Below are positions 23,979 to 34,399 of a stretch of 64,000 nt of DNA, one piece after another. The position numbers and the translations under genes were made by a program. Source of the stretch: Fusarium oxysporum f. sp. lycopersici 4287 (taxonomy: Eukaryota; Ascomycota; Sordariomycetes; Hypocreales; Nectriaceae); contig NC_030995.1 of the NCBI RefSeq assembly GCF_000149955.1, positions 1,116,001-1,180,000 on the forward strand. The letters run 5' to 3'. Each line of letters begins with the position of its first letter. Position 1 is the first letter of the stretch. The notes under the pieces are model-generated. The model worked only from the letters and a program-made list of their open reading frames with translations, was not told where the DNA came from and did no database searches.

Positions 23979-24049
23979 TTTTTTGCAATCACCCACCGAA
24001 AATGGAAAAATGGGGCCCTGGCGAAAAATGCACCACTGATTGCAAAAAA
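23979..24049. repeat. 13-bp inverted repeat in the histone control region
   Basis: TTTTTTGCAATCA (23979-23991) and its exact reverse complement TGATTGCAAAAAA (24037-24049) are separated by 45 nt. They lie about 65-140 nt upstream of the H3 TATA box. Two copies of one factor site in opposite orientation is the simplest reading. Confidence 0.7.
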
Positions 24050-25215
24050 AATGTGCTCGCGTGCTAATTTTCTATTGGCTCCAATTTCCATTTGTCTCGT
24101 CTGCACGCGTAAGGTAAGGAAGGTAGCGCCCCACGCACGCTTGTCAAAGTCACCCACCCGTTGGAATCTGATCTCTATTTTGCCAGGCAGCCAATGGCGA
24201 ATTTGCTGTCCCAGGCCATGAATTTCAGTCCAGGCACCCGATTATTCCGATAATTGACTGAGGCGAAACTCGTCCCGGGGAAACGGGCCATAAGGTAGCC
24301 ACAGTCACAGTCCACTCTGGGGAACATGTCGCTATCCCGTTCCCGTTACCGTCTTTGTATGCCTTGTGTGATGTTGGATGTGATGAATTTTTTGGTCTTT
24401 GTAGTCTGCTGTATTGTAATGCTTGGTGGTCAGTCTATGACTGGCTGTGACTTTATGTGTTCTCAATTGCTTAGACTATATGTAATGTTTGTTATTCTGG
24501 TAAATATGCAAGACGATAATTATTAATATTAGTTCCGTTTAATGCCTTGGTACTCTCTTGTTGAGCTTTAATTGACATCATCGGATTCTTTCACTTTTTG
24601 TGTTTATGTCTGAGTATCAAGTTGGGCATTTTGAGTTGGTAGACATGTTTAATGATATAGTTTACCTTGTTCGACGAGACAGTAAACTCACACAACCGTA
24701 ACGTAATTCGCCACAGACGATACACAGTGAGTCACAATAGCTTAGAGTTTATGCCATAAGGTCTATAACAACATTTCAACAACTTTACCACTTTACAGTA
24801 TGTCCATGTTACACACATGATATAACAAACATATTGTGGTTAAAAACTACCCTACAACGAGACTTTACACTGGTGGGACAATATCGCATGAGTGGCTCAA
24901 GTTTAATTGGCTGGGGTGCGTGTTATGCTGCTGAGTGCCGGAAGCTTGAGAGCCTGAGACCGACCACCCCGCTTTCGATTTCAAAAATCAACGCAAGCCG
25001 AATTTTTAATTCGTCGGTTCAAAAATTCGCGTCACTAGGCACTTACGCTCACAGATCGCGTCGCCCGGCAGGGATCAAGATCACACAGTGGGTCCAGCCA
25101 ACTGATCCCGATTCTGGCCCACTCGTACTTAAGCTCTCCCACTCCCGCACTTCATTGCTGCATCTCATACTCGAACACTTTCATCCAACGACTCTCTACA
25201 TCCACTGCACATTAC

Positions 25216-25234
25216 TATACACTACCAGTGTATA
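25216..25234 (+). repeat. 8-bp hairpin in the H4 5' leader
   Basis: TATACACT-ACC-AGTGTATA forms a perfect 8-bp inverted repeat with a 3-nt loop, 42 nt before the H4 start codon. The right arm also contains a TATATA-like stretch, so it could be a core promoter element rather than part of the mRNA. Confidence 0.55.
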
Positions 25235-25276
25235 TACCAACCACGCAACTAAACGACCAACTCTCCCTCTATCACA

Positions 25277-25747
<471 letters not shown>

Positions 25748-27475
25748 GCTCGCTCTGTTTTACATGCTGTTACGAATCTTTGCGGTCGACTGCTTGCTGC
25801 GCAGGACCATGTAGGGTGTTTCATGACGACAAATGGGTCCGGTCTTGTTTTTGGGTGTTCTGTATCATAGGGAAACGGGGGATTACATTTGGGGATAATC
25901 GAACATGCCCTTGAGGCGATCTTGATCATCACATAGTGCCCATTTTTCTAATCGTAGTGAATATCTTGCTGTACTCCGTAAACCATGTGTGAACCATGAC
26001 CACAGCCACGCGCAGACTTGTTCGCGCCAGTGCCCACGCGTTCAGAAAGTCGCGTTGGGTGGGATGTTTGTTATGTGCTGGTTCTGTTGACGCGAGTGGA
26101 TGTCCTACCTGCTACATGCCGTTGTGACACGTTTACGGACCTAGGTCGCCAACAATGCTTTCATGAACGCGTTTGATTTACCTCAAGATTAGGATAGTTG
26201 ATGGCATTTTATGAAGTATTGCCTATCTTCATTTATCTATTATCGTCAATAAGTGCGCCGTGCAGCTTTCCACTTACTCCAAGTTGATGGGTATATTGTC
26301 GTAGAGCTTCAGAGGGTATATTTGGATGGAAGGATGCGGCTAAGGTCGCGTGGTTTGGCGTTATCTCCCTTCTTTGTAGATGACTTCTAATACTCGCGTT
26401 CTGGAACAGTTTTAGACGACTTTCATATTCTATGTCGTTGAAGCAAACTGCCTCTCTCTCACTATATTACGCATTAAAGCACTCCGTGCACATCAGTATC
26501 CAAAGTTTGGCTTCCGGGAGAAACGTAGGTCGAGGTCTACAACAGGCAAAGCACCACTTAGACATTTTAACAGTGGAGAGATGTTTGACGGCTGGCTTCG
26601 ACATAAGGCGCGCGTCGAAAACATCAGCACCCAGCCATAGCAGCCCCAAATGACACCTCTTAAAAAAACACAATTCTATTGTTGGTCTCAATGTCAATGT
26701 ATTGGCTCACTCGCATCACAGACTGCCAAAGTCTCAGCCTACCCTGGAGGACGATGCCAAAAACTGAGTGTCAAGTTGGAGACAGCTGGTAGCCTTTCAA
26801 TAACCGCTGTTGCACTGCCTTCACCAATGAGTCACTTCACTGCGTATTCATCGGGACCTGTCGAGATAATACGAACGCAACAGGCCTCAATGACTGAACA
26901 GATACGGTTCTGGAACAATCTATACCTCACCTTGTGATCAGTATCCTGGACCTTGGCAACTGCGGCAGGAGTGAAATTGATGGTTCTGAAATTCGCCGAT
27001 ACGTAACGTATTTGCACCCCGTAGATACGAAGCAAGGGCAAACAGATCTAGGCACGCATGTCACTTGATAGATCAATATTCGGATACATCTCGTGCTCTT
27101 GTCAATCGGCCGAAGGTATCGGATTACGGAGCCTACGGGTGGCGAGAACAAAGGATCGTCGGGCCTGGACCACGTGGATGTTTGCTAAAATTAGAGGCTG
27201 CCGCAGACGCAGACACAACCGGGGGTGGAATTCCCCATGTTGGCTCATGCCTTGGTAGTATTCAAATGTATACAGGAGAGAAAAACGTTGGCATTGATCA
27301 ACTATTACTCAGCCTTGAAGGTGGCTAAATGATGACGGGGATTACAAATGGCTCGAGAAGTTAGACATGATCGGATTACTCTGGAAACCCGAGAGCGACG
27401 GAGATAATGGCCATGGCCAAATTCATAGCCCAACTCTCGGCAATGAGGTTTGTCATTAAGCTATGCATGCATGAG

Positions 27476-27491
27476 CCCCCCCCCCCCCCCC
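27476..27491. repeat. Poly-C tract
   Basis: Sixteen consecutive C residues in a non-coding region; a likely site of length error. Confidence 0.9.
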
Positions 27492-30016
27492 ATACGGACA
27501 AGCCGAACGGTGGAAGCTGGAAATCAAAGATCAGATCTATCTGTACGGCTAACAAGTGTGCTGTAGATTTCGAGATGGATATCTGGAAGCAATGATGGAA
27601 CAACCATGTCGTACAGAGAAACGCCTTAACCAGTCAGCCGGTACCGGCTTACATCGAATCGAATAGTGTACTGTTTAAGACCCCTGTAACGTAGCATAAC
27701 AATGCCTCGAGCATTATTTCTCACGCAGCTTAGAAATTGCTCAGCTCTGTTAATCTTTTACTCATCCTGTTCGCCGACGACAAATAAATCGGAGGGCTGA
27801 AGAGCCGGATGGCTGACAAGATGCTTATGTGCAAATTGCATCGTATCTAGTGCCGGAGGAAACACATTGGCATGTTACTCACACCAGAGTTGAGCACGGA
27901 CAGGCGGTAAAGACTATCGGTAGTTACTATAAGCCATCGAATATACTGTGCGCGGGTAGGGAGATAGATGCTCAGACTCCAATAGTGATAGATGGATCGC
28001 CCGGTGCCGGCCTCAGCCGCCGCCGTTGCGGGCACGGGTACTGTGCTGAAATTTCGCCGCCAGCCCTACGCGGACCCAGCGGACGGAAGAGCAGCACCTA
28101 GTCCCAGGTAGGCCACACTATGGCTCAACGTTTGGTAGAGCTGAGAATTAGCTGACATTCATTTCACGTTGCAGTAGAGACTGTACATGTCACTTCTTAG
28201 TTCTCGGACCGGGGAAGCAAGATCGAGATGAACATGGCGGTGCAACTCAAAGTCATGAGCTTTTGCCGACAAAGTCGCACCCCCAGCCCAAATGACATGT
28301 AACTACATCTTGCATGTTTTACACAGACCCAGGTAGGTAGGGTGGTTCCAACGATGAAGGATTTTAATTTCGTGCCTATGGCCCGTAAGTTCCATCCATA
28401 TTATCCTGGTTCAAAGTGCCGAGTTATCACCCCCGGAGCGTTTGCGGATTTATTGCCTGCCTACCTACATACTCATGCATCTTTCCGGATAGGTATTATT
28501 ATCAGAAAGAGTCACACGCTCCCTGATCATCTATAATGGGAAGTGCTGTCCGAGCATCGGGGAACCGAAGTGATCATCAAAGCTGTCCGAGGAGTTAATC
28601 GTGCCGGAAAACCCGTTGTGCTGGGACATGGAGGCAGCTCAGTCAGTTCGCGGAGAGACAGAACACAAAGGCTTCTAGAAACAGGTGGGACCAAACAAGA
28701 TCGATCTGGGCAGCTTAACAATGGACTCTAAAATCAGTGCTTGTGGCTTAGCTTCCAATGAGCCACACGTCTGATTGGCTGGAGCACAAAGTCCGATAGC
28801 ATCCGACGGCTGATAGCGGATCGGTCAGGCCGAGAATGCACTGTAACGAAGAGTTTGAAGAAATGCTCATCCAATTATATCATTTCATTTCATCGATTGT
28901 TGAACTTTTCCCGACCAGCGAGATGCGACCAGGGTCGGTTCCTGCATCGAGCGAGTGTGTACACCGTATCCCCATGATCAATAGGTAGGATGGGATAGAG
29001 ATTTTTTCTTTCTTGTTTTTGTGTCTTTACCCTATCGAGCAGTATCCTCCGGATAGGTGGTAACGCTTGAGCAGGTGTTGTCTTGAATCAACGAGACAGT
29101 CACATACATGTACATGCATGGTATGGTTAGTCACACCATAGGGCGTGTCATACGACGACTCTGCAAATATTTTTCTTAGCTCCCCTGATTTGAGTTCCAA
29201 GGCTCCCCAGGACTGGCCAACAACTGGCAGCTAGGTCGAAATGTCGAACCGTGATGAATCAACATACGACGACATGTCTCATGTGATCTTGGCCAAGAGT
29301 CATCATGTGATTACAAATGGTGGGGTAGAGATTCGCATAGAGTGTGGCGGAATCTGAAAGAGTGGCGTCGGAACCAGATGACAAACCATGAGGTGTGGCT
29401 GTGCGAGGGAGCCAGCGCGAGGGGATACGTATCGCATCACAAAACAAAGGTGAAAGAAAGGATCGGCGGGGCTAGACTACGTCAGTGGAACCCTTCAAGA
29501 GGTCGAAAAAAAACTCGAGCGTGCTGGGCCAGGCTAAGATTTTCCTGAGCAGCGTCAGAGTCCAAGGAATTGAGCGAGCCTATTGGGCACCGGTTCTGAT
29601 GGGCCCCTATCGGCGTCAGAGCCCTGCAGCCTTGGGTGCAAGCTGGCCTTGGCCCTTGAACCCGAACCTTGAACAAACCTAAAATGATACGTACCATTGC
29701 TTGATACGGGCATGCATCTCTGGATCCCCGGAGTGGAGTGGACATGTCCGTTGCGGGAGGCTTGGGGGCTTTGATGAGTCTCGGGGCCCAATTAGTCAGT
29801 CAGTCAACACCTCGCTGTTCGGTTTGCTCGTCTCGCGAGGAGGGAGAGGAAGAGGGACGGGATGCGATGGGACTGACGGGATATTTGAAATCAAGAGGAG
29901 AGGATTACACGGTCGCAAATTATCGTCAGTGCACCATTGAGAAGGGACTGGAAGCGACCTGAAGCAGCGGGAAGATCAGCAGCCATATGGTCATATCGAA
30001 TGGTGACCCAGACAGA

Positions 30017-30042
30017 CATCATCATCATCAGCATCATCATCC
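30017..30042. repeat. CAT trinucleotide repeat
   Basis: Imperfect (CAT)n tract of about 26 nt upstream of the Rpn4-like gene. Confidence 0.8.
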
Positions 30043-30720
30043 ATGATCAATCAGCCATCATTCATCAATTATTTCACCAGGAGCAAGTGAGTGCACTACA
30101 CTACACACATACCTACGTAGTAGTGCGTCGCATAACTGCCAATCCGCCGCTGACCTAGGGAAAAAAACGAAGCAAGACAACGGCTTCGAGTCTGGCGTGA
30201 CGATATACATTATCCACACACCACGACATACTTACCTACCGTGGTACATTAATTACTTCACAACCTGTCGAGGTTGCATACCACACGCACACGGCACCCA
30301 CCCTCATCGCATCCAATTGTCCAAGAGTCGTCAAGCCCACACCACCATTACATATACCGGGTTACATACCGCAAATCGACCTCACTCACTCACTCCCTGC
30401 TGCGGTACCCTCTTCCAGGTCTGCTGCTGGGGCATACGCTAGGTACCCAGCAATTCTTTCCAGATCCCGGCCTCGGTGTTGTCCTGTGCATCATCGAGTG
30501 GGCCCAGGGTCTTTTTTAGTCTCGGCCCGGTGGGGGTGCACCTAGTGACTTCATCGACTCCAGCACTGTTCTGTACCTACTTTATCCATCAGTCTTTTGG
30601 CTTCCATCACTCACACCTTGCTCATCTAAACGGTCCCTGCTTTCTTTAAAAAGCGACCATTCCCGCCTTTCGCCACTTTCTCCCAACTCTAAACATAAAC
30701 TCATCTTTTACAACATCACC

Positions 30721-32589
30721 ATGTTATCGATCCCTCGACTACATCAACAGCAACTTCAGCTCCAACAACAACTACAACACAACTCTTCCCACTCTCAGCA
30801 GCACCAGCAGTATCCCTACCCTCAGAACTGCCATACCGAATACAACTCTGCCGCCTATTCTGACCTTCCTCGATCGACTTACGAAGACGAGATCACTGCT
30901 TTTAGTCAACAACTTCCCACCGACCTCATGCAGCCTGAAACTTGGGGAGCACTTGCCCAGCAGACTCACAGGTTGCCTCGTGGGACTCATCAGCGCGAGT
31001 CTTCTTTGTCGTCTCTAGGGTCTTCAACAGCTGGGCCTGCCTCGCCCTTCAACCACAACACATCGAACCCACATATTGCAATCACCGACACAAACGATCA
31101 GAGCAACCCCTCATATTATCACCTGGCCAAGTCGATGGCTCCCTATACTGGATACCAGACTTGCGGAGGCTTGGAGCAGAATGCTATGCCTGAGATGGCA
31201 TATCCAATCACTCTTTCAGGACCAAGCAGCAAGCCAAGAATGGACCGGACTTTGATGCAAGCTCCCGACTTCTCTGGTGGCTCATCGCGGTCACACCCTG
31301 CCTCAGTGGCGAGTTCCATCGCGGGTGACTCACCTGCTACTCCTACAGTTGGCGAAGCAGACAACTCGGAGAGAAGGCGAAAAGGTAATGCTCTCGATGA
31401 CGGCCTCATGTCCATGAACACAAGCTCACATTCTTATTACCCAGGTTTTGCGAATGCTCCAAAACTTGACAGAACCATGACAGACATTTATGCAGACGAA
31501 CTCTACAGCCCCAACTTTGCCATCACATCAACTCCTCCCTCGCAAACTCAGGTATCTTTATCACCTACAAACGATGTCTTCAGTCAGCGACTCAATGCCG
31601 CCAACAACCAGCATCTAAGTGCAGCTCAATCGCCAGTCTCTAGCAACTCGCGAGATAGGTCGCCTTTCAGAACTGGGTCGCCTCTCGCCCCGTCTCCCGC
31701 CCATGATTTTGGCAACCATGGACTTCCACAGAACTTGACGTTCAACAGTGCACAGCGTATGCGCGAGCAGAACAAGGCACACCAAGATGCTCAGGTCATG
31801 CGTCAACAGATGAACATGAAGCAGGAGCCCGAGACTCCCAAGACCATCTCTCCCAAGGATGCTATTCTTGAGTTCAACGAGTCCGAGGGTGACAACAATT
31901 TCCCTTTGTTTCCTCAGAGTTCTTCGGGCTTCGATCTGGACCAGTTCCCAAAGTCTATGGTTAACTCTCAAGAATCTATGCACGACACCCACAGCCAAAA
32001 CCACTTCAACTTCCTGTCATCGCATGCAGCCAATGGAATTTCAGTGCCTCAACAATACCCGTTCATCGCACACCCGCGGATGAACCACGAGACACCACCT
32101 CGCCTGAGCTCCGCTGGATCGAGCTCGAACGAATCGCGGAATGTCACTCCTGCAACCCGTCCCGGCAGTACTGCTGCTGACGGCGGCACTTACACTTGCA
32201 CATATCATGGCTGCACATTGCGGTTTGAAACTCCAGCGCTACTTCAGAAGCACAAGCGGGAAGGCCACCGACAGACCCAGAACCTTGGGCCTTCGCAACC
32301 TCGCAATATGGGTATGACATCTGCATTGTTGAACACGCAGGCGGGCCCTCATCGTTGCGACCGGATTAACCCAAGCACTGGCAAGCCCTGCAACACTGTC
32401 TTCTCTAGACCATATGATCTTACTCGCCATGAGGACACCATCCACAACGCTCGCAAGCAAAAGGTGCGATGTGACCTTTGCACTGAGGAGAAGACATTCA
32501 GCCGTGCGGATGCTCTAACCAGGCACTATCGCGTATGTCATCCGGACGTGGAACTTCCAGGCAAGCATCGTCGACGAGCCGGTGCTTGA
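30721..32589 (+). CDS. Rpn4-like C2H2 transcription factor
   Basis: Single-exon protein of 622 residues with an ATG in good context (CATCACCATG). The N-terminus is Gln-rich (residues about 8-30). The next 470 residues are Ser/Pro/Asn-rich and probably disordered activation sequence. Three C-terminal fingers follow: YTCTYHGC..H-x4-H; CDRINPSTGKPC..H-x4-H with an unusually long ten-residue Cys spacing; and CDLCTEEKTFSRADALTRH. The long-spaced finger followed by SRPYDLTRH and KTFSR-DALTRH is the layout of yeast Rpn4, the activator of proteasome genes. A role in proteasome or stress gene control is therefore inferred; the homology covers only the finger region. Confidence 0.8.
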   Translation: MLSIPRLHQQQLQLQQQLQHNSSHSQQHQQYPYPQNCHTEYNSAAYSDLPRSTYEDEITAFSQQLPTDLMQPETWGALAQQTHRLPRGTHQRESSLSSLGSSTAGPASPFNHNTSNPHIAITDTNDQSNPSYYHLAKSMAPYTGYQTCGGLEQNAMPEMAYPITLSGPSSKPRMDRTLMQAPDFSGGSSRSHPASVASSIAGDSPATPTVGEADNSERRRKGNALDDGLMSMNTSSHSYYPGFANAPKLDRTMTDIYADELYSPNFAITSTPPSQTQVSLSPTNDVFSQRLNAANNQHLSAAQSPVSSNSRDRSPFRTGSPLAPSPAHDFGNHGLPQNLTFNSAQRMREQNKAHQDAQVMRQQMNMKQEPETPKTISPKDAILEFNESEGDNNFPLFPQSSSGFDLDQFPKSMVNSQESMHDTHSQNHFNFLSSHAANGISVPQQYPFIAHPRMNHETPPRLSSAGSSSNESRNVTPATRPGSTAADGGTYTCTYHGCTLRFETPALLQKHKREGHRQTQNLGPSQPRNMGMTSALLNTQAGPHRCDRINPSTGKPCNTVFSRPYDLTRHEDTIHNARKQKVRCDLCTEEKTFSRADALTRHYRVCHPDVELPGKHRRRAGA

Positions 32590-33533
32590 GTTGCACCCAT
32601 GCGTGCGTGCCCCGGCTTAACAGGCCAGCCGGCCAGCATAGCATACTCGCCCAGAGACAAGTCTCCTGCCGATGAGAACCCCCTGAAGACGGTTCAAGGC
32701 ACTCCAGGATTGGCGCCGTGCCGTTACTCTGGGCTCCCTAGATGATGCCGCATGACGTTGACCACCGTCGAAACAAGGCTTGGCGGTTGTGGACCGATCA
32801 CCGCAAGGCTTCAGTTTGCTTGAATCGGGTTGGTCGACAAAGTGCCAAACCGATAGCGCCCTAGGCCCTAGTGCGGGCAGGTGGGTCCAAGGGTCCCTCC
32901 TGCAGGAAGGGTCCTTTCTGGTCAATCTGGCTACGTCATGAGCCACCCACCCATTACGGTTGTGACATCATATGGGCCCACCCAAGTCTCAGTCACCGAC
33001 CAGCATCCCTCCCCGATACTCCCTTATGATGACATGGCGTCCGTCATGGATAGCGGACTGTCATTCGTTGTCATTGTACATTATCCTGATTCCAGTTGTT
33101 TCGTTTGTTTTGGCACCTCATCGAAGGATATTTCCTATGCGACTTGTATGTGTATCTATCTCTTGTACCAGGGTCATCTGGCCGGCCAGAACTACCTCAT
33201 GTTTATTATGGAAAAGGTTGGATTGAATTGGATTGGATTGATTGGGAACTGGTCTAGACAAAAAGAAAACAGGAGCGTTTGGGTTTTGTTTACTACAGCG
33301 AGTTTTGTCTTTGTCCCTTTGGGCAGATGATACCTAGGATTGGAATTTGAGTCGCTTCTGCGAGTTCAACGTCATGATGCCTGCATTGACAGGAAAGACC
33401 AATAGCGCTTCAGCCGTTGAACATGGTCGGAAACAGCAAGGGTTAGCTCATTGCTGTACTTTGTTATTTTTGGAGATAAGCGATAATTATAGATGATGTA
33501 TGATATAATGCGACACAACAGAAAAAGATTATC

Positions 33534-33794
33534 ATGATGAAAGACATGCAATTTCTTCCCCCAGCGCCTAATGATAGCCATACCGTGATGCATATTAATG
33601 CTGCAAGTAAGCAACCCCTAAGTTTAGATGCTCATAAACAGTTGGCGCTAGCTAACACTGCAGATCTGACCCTTGAAATCGATCATAAGTGTGCATTGAT
33701 GATGGATGCGATTTATTCTACTGCCGATCAGTATCAAGCTCACCCTCCGCTACCTTTTGTCGTTGCAAGGAAACCGAAACATTGCTATATCTAG
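33534..33794 (+). CDS. Possible small hypothetical protein
   Basis: An 86-residue frame starting ATGATG with A at -3. The composition is protein-like (Asp, His, Ala, Leu) with no low-complexity tract. No family is recognised. It sits alone between two converging genes, so it could be a small orphan gene or a chance frame. Confidence 0.2.
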   Translation: MMKDMQFLPPAPNDSHTVMHINAASKQPLSLDAHKQLALANTADLTLEIDHKCALMMDAIYSTADQYQAHPPLPFVVARKPKHCYI

Positions 33795-34195
33795 ACCCAT
33801 GCAGAGAGGAGCAAGGGAACTGTAACCCTCGTGACGTCGTTGCTTAACTAACCATCACCGTAATATTTGAAAGTAGTCTGCATAAACTAGTCCGATGGCT
33901 CCATAGCAAGCATCATCATGTTGTTCTTCCTGGTAAACTCTTCAAGTTCTTGTTCGATTTCACAAGTGTAATTTCGTCACAGATATCCACTTGACGCAAT
34001 TCTTAAAATTTAGGGTACGGAGTTGCACATATGCCTCTTTGCGGCACGGCATTAGGTAGCGTAGGTAGTCTGAATAACGTCACAGTTTGGGGCACTCCAT
34101 TTTCCCAGCTTTACCAGAAGCAGCAACATCTGACCGAACGACGTAGTAATGAACAACATGCATTCTCTCTGTGAATAGTAACGCACACCTCACCT

Positions 34196-34215
34196 CACCG
34201 CACCGCACCGCACCG
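34196..34215. repeat. (CACCG)4 tandem repeat
   Basis: Four perfect copies of a 5-mer followed by a variant copy, located just outside the ARO1 3' end. Confidence 0.85.
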
Positions 34216-34399
34216 CACCATAGCCATACCCCTTCCTTAGCTCAACTCAACTCAACTGATCTCTCCACCAACGCCATAGTCTTCTTGCACCTTATATCTG
34301 AGCGCCCCAGCAAGCAGAAACAAAGTGGCCGGCATCGCAGGAGCCCACAATTTGTGCCAAATTACGTCGCCGTTGTTTTATTCGAGTCAAGGCCTTCCA

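Larger units (their letters stand above)
23767..25276. promoter_or_regulatory. Divergent histone H3/H4 control region
   Basis: This 1.5-kb spacer between head-to-head histone genes should carry both promoters. It contains a TATA box for H3 (23911-23916), CCAAT-type motifs (ATTGG near 23968; CTATTGGCTCCAAT near 24071), and a perfect 13-bp inverted repeat (23979-23991 and 24037-24049). Two TTCAAAAAT motifs occur near 24978 and 25017, and a short hairpin lies in the H4 leader (25216-25234). The middle (24.3-24.85 kb) is AT rich without a gene. Confidence 0.7.
25748..30720. other. Gene-poor region between H4 and the Rpn4-like gene
   Basis: Nearly 5 kb in which I recognise no gene, tRNA or transposon. 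Landmarks are a 16-base C run at 27476-27491 and a CAT-rich stretch at 30017-30042. The last 0.5 kb is pyrimidine rich and is probably the promoter and leader of the Rpn4-like gene: no ATG occurs in the 270 nt before its start, and CTTTAAAAAG near 30645 is TATA-like. The short frames in this region look like chance. Confidence 0.4.
32590..34399. other. Convergent intergenic region Rpn4-like / ARO1
   Basis: About 1.8 kb. It holds two 3' ends, a (CACCG)4 repeat at 34196-34215, a CTCAA triplicate near 34240, and one ATG-initiated small frame (33534-33794, listed separately). Otherwise nothing is seen. Confidence 0.45.

Noticed and set aside
29100..29170. Short ACCATAGGG..CATACGAC similarity to 5S rRNA
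   Set aside because: Only a few bases match; the internal control region and the 3' half of 5S rRNA are absent.
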